DNA of 64,000 bases from Rhizobacter sp. Root404 (GCF_001425865.1 NZ_LMDS01000008.1:269-64268); one strand, 5' to 3'; positions 15,301-26,925 are shown, counted from the stretch's first letter. Notes: a model not told the origin generated them from the letters alone. Numbers and translations are program-made.

Positions 15301-18300
15301 ATGAACGCTGCCCCCCTGCCCGACGCCGCCGTGCAACGCCCCGACTACCGCCTGTCGGACAACCTCTGGGCCGAGCGCGGCGCCATCTACCTGACCGGCA
15401 CGCAGGCGCTCGTGCGCTTGCTCGTGATGCAGCGCCAGCGCGATGCTGCGGCCGGCTGGAACACGCAGGGCTTCATCAGCGGCTACCGCGGCTCGCCCCT
15501 CGGGATGGTCGATCAGGCGGTCTGGAAGGCGGGCCAGAAGTTCACCGAATCCGGCATCCGCTTCGTGCCGGCGATCAACGAGGAACTCGCGGCGACCCAG
15601 GTGCTGGGCACGCAGCGGGTCGAGTCCGACCCCGAGCGCACAGTCGATGGCGTGTTCGCGATGTGGTACGGCAAGGGCCCGGGCGTGGACCGCGCGGGCG
15701 ACGCGATCAAGCACGGCAACGCCTATGGCTCGTCACCGCACGGCGGCGTGCTGGTCGTCGCGGGCGACGATCACGGCTGCGTCTCGTCGTCGATGCCGCA
15801 CCAGAGCGACCACGCGTTCCAGGCCTGGCAGATGCCGATCGTCGCGCCCGCCAACGTCGCCGAGATGCTGAGCTTCGGCCTGTACGGCTGGGCACTGTCG
15901 CGCTACGCGGGTGCGTGGGTCGGGTTCACGGCGCTGTCGGAGGTGGTCGAGAGCGCCGGCACGGTCGATCTCGACGCGGTGCTCGCGCAGGCCGACGCCT
16001 GGGTCGACGCCGACACCGTGCGCGCGCGCACCGGCCACGTCGCGCCGGCCGACGGGCTGCACTACCGCTGGCCGGACCTGCCGTCGCTGCGGATCGAATC
16101 GCGCCTGGCCGACAAGCTCGCTGCCGTGGCCGCATTCGCGCGCGTCAACTCGATCGACCGCGAGGTGATCTCGAGCCCGCAGGCGACGGTCGGCATCGTC
16201 ACCTGCGGCAAGGCGCACCTCGACCTGATGGAGGTGCTGCGGCGGCTCCAGATCAGCCCGGCGATGCTCGCCGCGGCCGGCGTGCGGCTCTACAAGGTGG
16301 GGCTGAGCTTCCCGCTCGAGCAGACGCGGATGAGCGCCTTCGCACAAGGCCTGAGCGAGATCCTGGTGATCGAGGAGAAGGGCGCGATCGTCGAGACCCA
16401 GATGCGCGAGCTGTTCTACAACGCGCCGGCGCACTCGCGGCCGGTGATCGTCGGCAAGCGCGACGCGCAGGGCGCACCGCTGGTCTCGGCGCTCGGCGAG
16501 GTGCGCCCGTCGCGGCTGATCGAGCTCGTTGCGCACTGGCTGGCCGCCCACTTCCCCGACGACAGCGTGCTCGACTACCACCTGCAGCACGTGCGCGACT
16601 TCACGCCGCCCGAGCTGCTCGCGAACCCGTCCGACAGCGTCAAGCGCGTGCCGTATTTCTGCGCCGGCTGCCCGCACAACACCAGCACCAAGGTGCCCGA
16701 GGGCTCGACCGCGCGCGCCGGCATCGGCTGCCACTTCATGGCGAACTGGATGGACCGCGACACCGCCGGGCTGATCCAGATGGGCGGCGAAGGCGTGGAC
16801 TGGATCTCGCACGCGATGTTCACGAAGACGCCGCATGTGTTCCAGAACCTCGGCGACGGCACCTACTACCACTCGGGCTACCTCGCGATCCGCCAGGCCG
16901 TGGCGGCGAAGGCGACCATCACCTACAAGATCCTGTTCAACGACGCGGTCGCGATGACCGGCGGCCAGCCGGTCGACGGCGTCATCAGCGTCGACGCGAT
17001 CGCGCGCCAGGTCGAGAGCGAGGGCGTGAAGCAGGTCGTGGTCGTCAGCGACGACATCGACAAGTACGACGCGATCCGCTCGAAGTTCCCGGCTGGCACC
17101 GAGTTCCACGATCGCACCGAGCTCGACGCGGTGCAGCGCCGCCTGCGCGAGATCGCCGGCGTGACTGTGCTGATCTACGAGCAGACCTGCGCGGCCGAGA
17201 AGCGGCGCCGCCGCAAGAAGGGCGAGCTGGCGGATCCGCCGAAGCGCCTGCTGATCAACGAGGCGGTCTGCGAAGGCTGCGGCGACTGCACGGTGCAGAG
17301 CAACTGCGTCGCGGTGCTGCCGCACGAGACGGCGATGGGCCGCAAGCGCAAGATCGAACAGACCGCGTGCAACAAGGACTACTCCTGCGAGAAGGGCTTC
17401 TGCCCCAGCTTCGTCGGCGTCACCGGCGGCAAATTGCGCAAGAAGAGCGGGGCGCTGTCGGCCGGCAAGGACGCGTTCCTCGCCAAGGTCGGCGCGCTGC
17501 CGCTGCCCGATGTGCACGAGTGGGACGGTCCGTGGGATCTGCTCGTCACCGGCGTCGGCGGCACCGGCGTCGTCACGGTCGGCGCGGTGATCGCGATGGC
17601 CGCGCACCTCGAAGGCAAGGCGGCGAGCGTGCTCGACTTCATGGGCTTCGCGCAGAAGGGCGGCTCGGTGCTGAGCTTCGTGCGGCTGGCCGACGTGCCC
17701 GAGCGGTTGAACCAGGTGCGCATCGACACCCAGCAGGCCGACGCGGTGCTGGCCTGCGACATGGTCGTCGGCGCGTCGCCCGAGGCGCTGCAGACCGTGC
17801 GCCACGGCCGCACCCGCATCGTCACCAACGTCCACGAGATCCCGGTCGCCGAGTCGCTGAAGAACCCGGACGCCGACCTGAAGACCGAGCTGTTGCTCGC
17901 GAAGATGCGCTTCGCGGCCGGCGACGAGTTCGTCGAGACCTTCGATGCCCAGTCACTGGCCGAGGAGTTCCTCGGCGACACCGTGACCGCCAACATCCTC
18001 GCGATGGGCTACGCCTGGCAGCGCGGCCTGGTGCCGATCAGCCTGGCGGCGATGCAGCGTGCGATCGAGCTGAACGGCGTCGCGGTCGAGAGCAACCTGC
18101 TGTCGTTCGCGCTCGGGCGGCTGGCGGCCGGCAACCCGGCGGCGTTGCGCGACACCGCACCGGCCCAGGCCGATGACGAATCGCTGGACGGCCTGATCGC
18201 CCGAGGTACCCAGCACCTCACCGGCTACCAGAACGCCGCGTGGGCGCGGCGCTTCGAGGCCGCGGTGCGGCGCGCGCAGCAGGCTGAGCAGGCCTGCGCC

Positions 18301-18888
18301 GGCCACGACGCAACGCTGCCGTTCGCCCGCGCCGTTGCGCGCAGCCTCACGAAATTGATGAGCTACAAGGACGAGTACGAGGTCGCGCGCTTGTACACCG
18401 ACGGCAGCTTCCAGCGCCAGCTGGCCGACCAGTTCGAAGGCGACCTCAAGCTCGAATTCCACATGGCGCCGCCGCTGCTCGCGCGGCCGAAGAACGGCCA
18501 GCCGCCGAAGAAGATCGCGCTCGGCGCGTGGATGTTGCCGGCGATGAAATGGCTCGCCAAAGGCAAGGCGCTGCGCGGCAGCGTGTTCGACATCTTCGGC
18601 CACACCGAAGAACGCCGCATGGAGCGCGACCTGGTCACGCAGTTCGAGCGCCGTGTCGACGAACTGGCCGCGAACCTCAGCGCCGAGCGGCTGCCCAACG
18701 CGATCCAGATCGCCGCGCTGCCGCTCAGCATGCGCGGCTATGGCCACATCAAGATCGCCAACGTCGCGCTGGCGCGGGCGCGCGAGGCGGAACTGCTGCA
18801 CCGCTTCATGCCCGACCGCTACCCGAAGCCGCCGTCGGCCGCGCCGACCGCCGGCCAGTTCCGCGGCATCGCGGTCGTGTCGCGCTAA
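15301..18888 (+). CDS. Indolepyruvate ferredoxin oxidoreductase, fused alpha-beta
   Basis: A 1195-residue fused 2-oxoacid:ferredoxin oxidoreductase that decarboxylates indole- or phenylpyruvate-type aryl pyruvates to acyl-CoA using thiamine diphosphate and iron-sulfur clusters. The N-terminal pyruvate-binding domain (SGYRGSPLGMVDQA) and a thiamine domain around 440-600 (GIGCHFMANWMD, GGEGVDWI) are followed by cysteines C657, C660, C663 and C669 (CEGCGDC), further cysteines in CNKDYSCEKGFC, and the gamma-type domain from about 740 (VTGVGGTGVVTVG). Length and fusion match the proteobacterial aerobic form. A DAHP synthase gene starts 12 bp downstream. Confidence 0.93.
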   Translation: MNAAPLPDAAVQRPDYRLSDNLWAERGAIYLTGTQALVRLLVMQRQRDAAAGWNTQGFISGYRGSPLGMVDQAVWKAGQKFTESGIRFVPAINEELAATQVLGTQRVESDPERTVDGVFAMWYGKGPGVDRAGDAIKHGNAYGSSPHGGVLVVAGDDHGCVSSSMPHQSDHAFQAWQMPIVAPANVAEMLSFGLYGWALSRYAGAWVGFTALSEVVESAGTVDLDAVLAQADAWVDADTVRARTGHVAPADGLHYRWPDLPSLRIESRLADKLAAVAAFARVNSIDREVISSPQATVGIVTCGKAHLDLMEVLRRLQISPAMLAAAGVRLYKVGLSFPLEQTRMSAFAQGLSEILVIEEKGAIVETQMRELFYNAPAHSRPVIVGKRDAQGAPLVSALGEVRPSRLIELVAHWLAAHFPDDSVLDYHLQHVRDFTPPELLANPSDSVKRVPYFCAGCPHNTSTKVPEGSTARAGIGCHFMANWMDRDTAGLIQMGGEGVDWISHAMFTKTPHVFQNLGDGTYYHSGYLAIRQAVAAKATITYKILFNDAVAMTGGQPVDGVISVDAIARQVESEGVKQVVVVSDDIDKYDAIRSKFPAGTEFHDRTELDAVQRRLREIAGVTVLIYEQTCAAEKRRRRKKGELADPPKRLLINEAVCEGCGDCTVQSNCVAVLPHETAMGRKRKIEQTACNKDYSCEKGFCPSFVGVTGGKLRKKSGALSAGKDAFLAKVGALPLPDVHEWDGPWDLLVTGVGGTGVVTVGAVIAMAAHLEGKAASVLDFMGFAQKGGSVLSFVRLADVPERLNQVRIDTQQADAVLACDMVVGASPEALQTVRHGRTRIVTNVHEIPVAESLKNPDADLKTELLLAKMRFAAGDEFVETFDAQSLAEEFLGDTVTANILAMGYAWQRGLVPISLAAMQRAIELNGVAVESNLLSFALGRLAAGNPAALRDTAPAQADDESLDGLIARGTQHLTGYQNAAWARRFEAAVRRAQQAEQACAGHDATLPFARAVARSLTKLMSYKDEYEVARLYTDGSFQRQLADQFEGDLKLEFHMAPPLLARPKNGQPPKKIALGAWMLPAMKWLAKGKALRGSVFDIFGHTEERRMERDLVTQFERRVDELAANLSAERLPNAIQIAALPLSMRGYGHIKIANVALARAREAELLHRFMPDRYPKPPSAAPTAGQFRGIAVVSR

Positions 18889-18900
18889 GCTGCGCGCCTC

Positions 18901-20031
18901 ATGATGACCTCCGCAAAGTTGGACGACCCCCTTCACGACCGCGAAGTCGGCGCGCGCGACAGCACGCTCGACACCACCCGCATCGACGACGTGCGCATCG
19001 GCGCGGTGCGCCCGCTGATCACGCCGGCGCTGCTGCAGGAGCGGGTGCCGGTGCGCGACGACACGCTGACGCTGGTCGAGCGCAGCCGGCGCGCGATCGC
19101 CGACGTGCTGCATGCGCGCGACGATCGGCTGGTCGTGGTCGTCGGCCCATGCTCGATCCACGACCACGACCAGGCGATCGAGTACGGCCAGCGCCTGAAG
19201 GCTGTCGCCGACGACCTGCAGCGCGACCTGTTGATCGTGATGCGCACCTATTTCGAGAAGCCGCGCACGACGGTGGGCTGGAAGGGCTACATCAACGACC
19301 CGCACCTGGACGGCAGCTTCACGATCAACGAGGGCCTCGAGCGGGCGCGCCGCCTCTTGCTCGAACTGACGACGCTCGGCCTGCCCACCGCGACCGAGTT
19401 CCTCGACCTGCTCAGCCCGCAGTACATCGCCGAGCTGATCGCGTGGGGCGCGATCGGTGCGCGCACCACCGAGAGCCAGAGCCACCGCCAGCTCGCGTCG
19501 GGGCTGAGCTGCCCGGTCGGCTTCAAGAACGGTACCGACGGCAGCATCCGGATCGCTGCCGACGCGATCCTCGCGGCACGCGCCTCGCACGCCTTCATGG
19601 GCATGACCAAGATGGGCATGGCCGCGATCTTCGAGACTCGCGGCAATGACGACTGCCACCTGATCCTGCGCGGCGGCCAGGCGCCGAATTTCGACGCCGC
19701 CAGCGTCGCCGCGAGCTGCGCGGTGCTGCGCGCCGCGGGCCTGCGCGAGCAGGTGATGATCGACACCTCGCATGGCAACAGCAGCAAGCAATATCGACGG
19801 CAGATCGAGGTCGCGGCCGATGTCGCTGCGCAGATCGCCGGTGGCGAGCGCCGCATCGTCGGCGTGATGATCGAGAGCCACCTCGCCGAAGGCCGGCAGG
19901 ACCTGACGCCCGGCGTGCCGCTGCAGCGCGGCGTCTCGATCACCGACGCCTGCCTCGGCTTCGAGCAGACGGTGCCGGTGCTGCGGGGCTTGGCGCGCGC
20001 GGTGAGCGCGCGCCGCGGCGTCACGCGCTAG
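18901..20031 (+). CDS. DAHP synthase, class I (AroG/AroF/AroH type)
   Basis: A 376-residue 3-deoxy-D-arabino-heptulosonate-7-phosphate synthase, which joins phosphoenolpyruvate and erythrose-4-phosphate in the first step of aromatic amino acid synthesis. GPCSIHD is at 82-88; MRTYFEKPRTTVGWKG, KNGTDG and the metal-binding segment IDTSHGNSSK are all present. It follows the oxidoreductase by 12 bp, pairing an aromatic-acid degrading enzyme with a synthetic one. Its stop overlaps the convergent adenosine deaminase gene by 11 bp. Which amino acid inhibits it cannot be read from the sequence. Confidence 0.93.
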   Translation: MMTSAKLDDPLHDREVGARDSTLDTTRIDDVRIGAVRPLITPALLQERVPVRDDTLTLVERSRRAIADVLHARDDRLVVVVGPCSIHDHDQAIEYGQRLKAVADDLQRDLLIVMRTYFEKPRTTVGWKGYINDPHLDGSFTINEGLERARRLLLELTTLGLPTATEFLDLLSPQYIAELIAWGAIGARTTESQSHRQLASGLSCPVGFKNGTDGSIRIAADAILAARASHAFMGMTKMGMAAIFETRGNDDCHLILRGGQAPNFDAASVAASCAVLRAAGLREQVMIDTSHGNSSKQYRRQIEVAADVAAQIAGGERRIVGVMIESHLAEGRQDLTPGVPLQRGVSITDACLGFEQTVPVLRGLARAVSARRGVTR

Positions 20032-21115
20032 GCCATTCGTCCCAGCGGCGCATCTCGCGCATCGCGGTCGCGCGCACGTCGGCGGGCAGGAACGACGCGA
20101 CCACCGCGCTGCGCATCATCCCGGCCAGCTGCGCGGTGCTCAGCCCCGGCTGGTCGTGGATCGCCGCCAGCTCGCCGCTCAGCGTCACGCCCGACATCAA
20201 CCGGTTGTCGGTCGAGCACGAGACCGACAGCCCGGCCTCGACCATCGCCTTGATCGGGTGCGCCGCGAGCGACGGGTAAGCGCCGGTGTGCACGTTGCTG
20301 CTCGGGCAGACCTCGAAATGCAGGCCGAGGGTGCGTGCCGCGTCCACCCAGGCCGCGGTCTCGGCGGCTGTCGCGCCTCGCATGATGTGCACGCCGTGGC
20401 CGATGCGGGTCGCGCCCAGCGTCGCGGCTTCGAGCACGCGCGAGCCGACGTCGGCCTCGCCGGCGTGGCAGGTCAGCCCCAGGCCGGCGTCGCGCGCGTG
20501 CGTGAACGCGGCGGCGTGGTCGGACGGCGGGAAGCCGCGCTCGGCGCCCGCGAGGTCGAAGCCGATCACGCCGCGCCCCGCGCGCTGTTGCGAGTACCGC
20601 GCGGCCAGCGCGGCCGCGCGCAGCGTCTCGGCCGGCGAATCGGTGCGCATCGCGCAGACGATCAGCCCGCACGGCAACGCGCTGCGCCGCAGCCCGGCCA
20701 CCAGCGCCTCGACCACCGCCTCGCCCGCGAGACCCAGTGGTTCGAGCAGCAGCGGGGCCATGCGGAACTCGGCGAGCACGCAGCCGTCCAGCCGCGCATC
20801 CTCCGCGGCCTCGAACGCGACGCGCTCGCAGGCGTCGGCCGAGGCCATCGCCGCGACCGTCAGCGCGAACCCGCGCAGGTAGCGTTCGAGGCTGCCGGAG
20901 TTGGCATTCGCGTGCATCCACTCCGCCAGCGCGTCGGGCGCGTCCGTGGGCACCGGCAGGCCGCGCGCGTGCGCCAGGTCGAGGAGGGTGGCCGGGCGCA
21001 GGCCACCGTCGAGGTGTTCGTGCAGCAGCGCCTTGGGCAGGGTCTGGAAGGAGGAGGGCGGCATCGGGGCAGGTGCTTCGGGGCGATCGCCGGGCTTTCG
21101 CAGGATTCGAGCCAT
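20021..21115 (-). CDS. Adenosine deaminase family protein
   Basis: A 364-residue zinc hydrolase of the adenosine/adenine deaminase family, converting adenosine to inosine. Zinc ligands are H32 and H34 in LLHEHLDGG, CHAGE with the catalytic glutamate, and IGHGVHI. The late motif reads CSTDNRLMSG, where many members have TDDP; TDN is known in some bacterial adenosine deaminases. I use the ATG at 21115; an ATG at 21064 would also retain all motifs, and neither has a good ribosome binding site. It is divergent from the nucleoside operon and shares its operator region, and its end overlaps the convergent DAHP synthase gene. Confidence 0.86.
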   Translation of the reverse strand: MARILRKPGDRPEAPAPMPPSSFQTLPKALLHEHLDGGLRPATLLDLAHARGLPVPTDAPDALAEWMHANANSGSLERYLRGFALTVAAMASADACERVAFEAAEDARLDGCVLAEFRMAPLLLEPLGLAGEAVVEALVAGLRRSALPCGLIVCAMRTDSPAETLRAAALAARYSQQRAGRGVIGFDLAGAERGFPPSDHAAAFTHARDAGLGLTCHAGEADVGSRVLEAATLGATRIGHGVHIMRGATAAETAAWVDAARTLGLHFEVCPSSNVHTGAYPSLAAHPIKAMVEAGLSVSCSTDNRLMSGVTLSGELAAIHDQPGLSTAQLAGMMRSAVVASFLPADVRATAMREMRRWDEWPSA

Positions 21116-21185
21116 GATGATGCCGCAACGCTCGCGCGGGAAAGTTCTCTCCGGACAGGCCCACTTTCTGCTTAGAGTGGGTCCT

Positions 21186-21197
21186 GCAAACGTTTGC
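21186..21197. promoter_or_regulatory. LacI-family operator, nucleoside operon
   Basis: GCAAACGTTTGC is a perfect 12-bp palindrome with the central CG typical of LacI/PurR-family operators. It lies in the 149-bp region between adenosine deaminase and the BMP gene, so it can control both directions. The same 12 bp recur at 31703-31714. A TAGAGT at 21173-21178 just upstream could be a weak -10 box, which would place the operator over the transcription start. Confidence 0.82.
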
Positions 21198-21264
21198 GCC
21201 TCTTGAAGGTGCAAAATTCCTGTTCGAGCCCTCGACCCGCAGCCCACGTCAGCGAGCACAGACC

Positions 21265-22242
21265 ATGACCCCCACCCACCGCCTCGGATTCCTGGCCCTC
21301 GCCCTGGCCGCGTGTGCCACCACCGCGCGCGCCGAGCCCGCCGTCGTCTACGACATGGGCGGCAAGTTCGACAAGTCCTTCAACGAGGCCGCCTACCGCG
21401 GCATCGAGAAGTGGAAAAAGGAAACGGGCAAGCCCTACCTCGAATTCGAGATCGCCAACGAGACCCAGCGCGAGCAGGCGCTGCGCCGCATGGCCGAGCG
21501 CGGCGCCAGCCCGATCATCGGCATCGGCTTCGGCCAGGCCGCGGCGATCGAGAAGATCGCGAAGGAATTCCCGAAGCTGCAGTTCGCGCTGATCGACATG
21601 GTGGTGCAGCTGCCGAACGTGCAGTCGGTGGTGTTCAAGGAGCAGGAAGGCAGCTTCCTGGTCGGGGTGATGGCCGCCACCGCGAGCAAGACCGGCAAGG
21701 TCGGTTTCGTCGGCGGCATGGACATCCCGCTGATCCGCAAGTTCCAGTGCGGCTACGAGCAGGGCGCCAAGTTCGCGAACCCGAAGGCCGAGGTGTTCTC
21801 GAACATGACCGGCACCACCGGTGCCGCCTGGGCCGATCCGGCGCGCGGCGGCGAACTCGCGAAGGCGCAGTTCGGCAAGGGGGCGGACGTGGTCTTCGCC
21901 GCGGCGGGCGGCACCGGCATCGGCGTCTACCAGGCCGCCAAGGACGCCGGGAAGCTCGCGATCGGCGTCGACAGCAACCAGAACCACATCCAGCCCGGCA
22001 CGATGCTGACCTCGATGCTCAAGCGCGTCGACGTCGCCGTCTACGAGGCCGCCAAGGCCTTCAAGCCCGGCGTCACGGTGCTCGGCCTGAAGGAAGGCGG
22101 CGTCGACTACGCGATGGACGAGAACAACGCCAAGCTCGTCGGCGCCGACATGAAGAAGAAGGTCGAAGCCGCCAAGGCCGACATCATCGGCGGCAAGGTG
22201 AAGGTCGCCGACTACATGGCCGACAACGCCTGCAAGTTCTGA
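21265..22242 (+). CDS. BMP-family nucleoside-binding protein of ABC transporter
   Basis: A 325-residue BMP/PnrA-type substrate-binding protein for nucleoside uptake. The leader is either lipoprotein-type (LAAC, C17) or cleaved at ARA-EP shortly after. The mature protein starts with PAVVYDMGGKFDKSFNEAAY, where D and F residues contact nucleoside in the family, and continues with GIGFGQ, VGFVGGMDIP and AIGVDSNQNHIQPG. First gene of a ten-gene operon whose other members encode the transporter and purine/pyrimidine nucleoside catabolism, which supports nucleosides as substrate. Confidence 0.92.
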   Translation: MTPTHRLGFLALALAACATTARAEPAVVYDMGGKFDKSFNEAAYRGIEKWKKETGKPYLEFEIANETQREQALRRMAERGASPIIGIGFGQAAAIEKIAKEFPKLQFALIDMVVQLPNVQSVVFKEQEGSFLVGVMAATASKTGKVGFVGGMDIPLIRKFQCGYEQGAKFANPKAEVFSNMTGTTGAAWADPARGGELAKAQFGKGADVVFAAAGGTGIGVYQAAKDAGKLAIGVDSNQNHIQPGTMLTSMLKRVDVAVYEAAKAFKPGVTVLGLKEGGVDYAMDENNAKLVGADMKKKVEAAKADIIGGKVKVADYMADNACKF

Positions 22243-22274
22243 GCAACGGCTGAACCGACGCGAAGGGCTCGGGC

Positions 22275-23275
22275 TTGAGCACGATCAAGCATGTCGCGGC
22301 GCGCGCGGGCGTGTCGTTCACGACCGTCTCGCATGTGCTGAACGGCACGCGCCGCGTCAGCGACTCGGCACGCGAGCGGGTCGAGCGCGCGGTCGCCGAG
22401 ATGGGCTATGCACCCAGCGCCGTGGCACGTGCGCTGAAGATGAGCGAGACCTGCATCCTCGGCGTGCTGGTGCCCAACATCACGAACCCGTTCTTCGCCG
22501 AGCTGACGCGCGGCATCGAGGACTGCTGCCGCCGCACCGACTACTCGGTGTTCCTGTGCAACTCGGACGACGATCCGCAGCGCCAGTCGCGCTACCTGCA
22601 GACCCTGCTCGAACGGCGGGTCGACGGCCTGCTGATGGCCGCCGCGGCCGGCGACGCGGCGGCGCTGGTGCGGCGCCTCGCGCCGATGCGCGTGCCCACG
22701 GTCGTCGTCGACCGCGACGTGCCGGGCCTGGGCGCCGATCTGGTGCGGGTCGACCATGAAGGCGGCGCGCGGCTCGCGGTCGAGCACCTGCTGGGGCTCG
22801 GCCACCGGCGCATCGCGTGCCTGTCGGGCCCGTCGGAATTTGCGGTCAGTCGCGCGCGCACGGCGGGGTGGCGCGCTGCGCTGGCGGCGGCGCGGATCGC
22901 ACCCGGACCCGGCTGGTTGCTCGAAGGCGAGTTCAGCGCCGCCGCCGGCCACGCGCTCGCCTCCGAGTTGCTCGCACGCGATGCGGTCACCGCGATCTTC
23001 GCCAGCAACGACCTGCTCGCGATCGGTGCGCTGCGCGCCGCGGCGGAGCGCGGCGTTTCGGTGCCGGGTGCCCTGTCGGTGATCGGTTTCGACGGCATCG
23101 ACCTGGGCGCCTATGCCTACCCGGCGCTGACGACTGTCGGCCACCCGATCCGCGCGCTCGGCGAAGCCGCAGCGCAGGCCTTGATCGAGCGCATCGGCGC
23201 CGGCCCGTCGCCCGGACGCGAAGTGGTGCTGCCCGCGCAGCTGCTGATGCGCGAATCGACCGGCGCCGTACCCTC

Positions 23276-23279
<4 letters not shown>
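22275..23279 (+). CDS. LacI-family regulator of the nucleoside regulon
   Basis: A 334-residue LacI/GalR-type repressor. The N-terminal HTH reads TIKHVAARAGVSFTTVSHVL, and hinge helix and periplasmic-binding-like core follow (ILGVLVPNITNPFFAELTRG; SNDLLAIGAL; VIGFDGIDLG). The start is a TTG at 22275 with AAGGG about 8 bp upstream; the conserved N-terminus begins right there. Its TGA overlaps the ATG of the ABC ATPase by 4 bp, so the regulator is embedded in the operon it probably controls through GCAAACGTTTGC. The likely inducer is a nucleoside, inferred from context. Confidence 0.9.
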
Positions 23280-24828
<1,549 letters not shown>

Positions 24829-24832
<4 letters not shown>

Positions 24833-25965
24833 GCGCGCAGGCCCTGCCGCGTTGGGCCGATGTCGTGCTGCTGCCGATCGTCAACCTGGCGATCGCGCTC
24901 CTCGTTGCGGCGCTGGTCGTCGCGCTGATCGGCCAGAGCCCGGCGCAGGTGATGACGATGCTGGTGAAGGGCGCGTTCGGCAGCGAGCGCGGCCTGTCGT
25001 ACACGCTGTACTACACGACCAGCTTCATCTTCACCGGCCTCGCGGTCGCGCTCGCGTCGCATGGCGGCCTGTTCAACATCGGCGCCGAAGGGCAGGCCAC
25101 GCTCGGCGGCCTGGGCACCGGGCTGGTCGCGCTGTGGCTCGCGGACAAGCTGCCCGCACCGGTGCTGCTGCCGCTGATGCTGGCCGGCGGTGCGCTGTTC
25201 GGCATGGTGTGGGCAGCCGTGCCCGGTTACCTGCAGGCCTACCGCGGCAGCCATGTCGTGATCACCACGATCATGTTCAATTTCCTCGCCAGCACGCTGC
25301 TCGTCTACCTGCTGGTCAACCGGTTGAAGGCTCCCGGCGGCATGTCGGTCGAGAGCGTGCCGTTCGGGCCGGCCGCGCACCTGCCGGGCATGCACGAGGC
25401 GCTCGCGTGGTTCGGCATCGCCTGGCCGTCGTCGCCGCTGAACCTGAGCCTGCTGCTCGCTCTGCTGGCCGCGGTCGGCGTCTGGGCGTTTTTGTGGAAG
25501 AGCCGCGCGGGCTACCGGCTGCGCGCGGTCGGCGCCAGCGCGAGCGCAGCGGCGTATGCCGGGATCCGCCCGACGCGCCAGGTCATCCTCGCGATGGCGC
25601 TGTCGGGCGCGTTGGCCGGCATGGTCGGCATGAACGAGATCGCCGGTGTCAACGGCAAGCTGTTGCTCGACTTCGTCGGCGGCGCCGGCTTCACCGGGAT
25701 CGCCGTGGCCGTGATGGGGCGCAACCATCCGTTCGGCATCGTGCTTGCGAGCCTGCTGTTCGGCGCGCTGTTCCAGGGCGGGGCCGAGGTCGCGTTCGAG
25801 GTGCCCGGGTTCAGCCGCGACATGGTCGTCACGCTGCAGGGCTTCATCGTGCTGTTCTCGGGCGCGATGGCGTACGTGGTCGCGCCGGCGGTCGCCCGCG
25901 TGTTGCACCTGGGCGCGCAGCGCGCGCCGGCCGCCGCGGCCTCGACGGAGGCCGCGAATGGATGA
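24829..25965 (+). CDS. Nucleoside ABC transporter permease 1
   Basis: A 378-residue inner-membrane permease of the BPD_transp_2 family with about nine or ten hydrophobic segments. Family landmarks are FNIGAEGQATLGGLG and FTGIAVAVMGRNHPFG. The ATG at 24829 overlaps the ATPase stop (ATGA) and its own end overlaps permease 2 by 8 bp. A cytoplasmic loop with AGYRLRAVGASASAAAYAGI is the ATPase contact segment. It pairs with the next gene as the heterodimeric membrane channel of the nucleoside importer. Confidence 0.93.
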
Positions 25966-26908
25966 GGCGCTGATCGGTGCGCTGATCGCGTCGACGCTGC
26001 GGGTCGCGACGCCGCTGATCCTGTGCGCGCTCGCCGGTCTGCTCGCCGAGCGCTCGGGCGTCGTCGACATCGGCCTCGAAGGCAAGATGCTGTTCGCCGC
26101 GTTCGCCGCGGCGGCGGGGGGCGCGGCGTTCGGCTCGACCGTGATCGCGTTACTGCTCGCGATGGGCGTGGCGGTCGCGCTGTCGTGGCTGCACGGCTTC
26201 GCGTGCGTCAGCCACCGCGGCGACCAGGTCGTTTCCGGGATGGCGATCGACATCATCGCGGCCGGCCTGACCGTGGTGCTCGGCATCGCCTGGTTCCACC
26301 AGGGCGGACAGACGCCGCCGGTGGCCGACACGGTGCGGCTGCACGCGTTGTGGCCGGGCGCATCGGCCGCGCTCGGACCGGCGCTCGGCGAAGGCCTGCT
26401 GAGTCACAACCTGCTCGTCTACCTGACGCTCGCGTTGGTTGGCGGCGTCTGGTGGCTGGTCTACCGCACCCGCTTCGGCCTGCGGCTGCGTGCGGTCGGC
26501 GAGAACCCGCACATGGTCGATGCGGCCGGCGTGTCGGTGATCCGGCTGCGCTACGCGGCGCTGACGCTCAACGGCATGCTGTGCGGGCTGGCCGGCAGCT
26601 ACCTGGTGCTGGCGCAGAACGCGTCGTTCGCGCCGAACATGACGGCGGGCCGCGGCTTCATGGCGCTGGCCGCGCTGATCTTCGGCCACTGGCGGCCGGT
26701 GCCGGCATTGCTGGCCTGCCTGCTGTTCGGCTTTCTCGATGCCGCGGCGATCCGCCTGCAGGGCGTGAGCCTGCCGGGTATCGGCGAGGTGCCGGTGCAG
26801 GCGGTGCAGGCGCTGCCCTACCTGCTGACCGTGATCCTGCTGGCCGGCTTCATCGGCCGCACGACCGCGCCCAAAGCCCTCGGCGTGCCCTACGTGAAGG
26901 AACGCTGA
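25958..26908 (+). CDS. Nucleoside ABC transporter permease 2
   Basis: A 316-residue permease of the same family. It begins MDEALIGALIASTLRVATPL and carries VVDIGLEGKMLF and the ATPase contact segment FGLRLRAVGENPHMVDAAG. GRGFMALAALIFGHW near the end is the counterpart of the FTGIAVA segment in permease 1. The ATG at 25958 lies 8 bp inside the preceding gene. With the BMP protein, ATPase and permease 1 it completes a nucleoside importer. The cytidine deaminase gene follows after 17 bp. Confidence 0.93.
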   Translation: MDEALIGALIASTLRVATPLILCALAGLLAERSGVVDIGLEGKMLFAAFAAAAGGAAFGSTVIALLLAMGVAVALSWLHGFACVSHRGDQVVSGMAIDIIAAGLTVVLGIAWFHQGGQTPPVADTVRLHALWPGASAALGPALGEGLLSHNLLVYLTLALVGGVWWLVYRTRFGLRLRAVGENPHMVDAAGVSVIRLRYAALTLNGMLCGLAGSYLVLAQNASFAPNMTAGRGFMALAALIFGHWRPVPALLACLLFGFLDAAAIRLQGVSLPGIGEVPVQAVQALPYLLTVILLAGFIGRTTAPKALGVPYVKER

Positions 26909-26925
26909 CCGATGAAGACGACACC

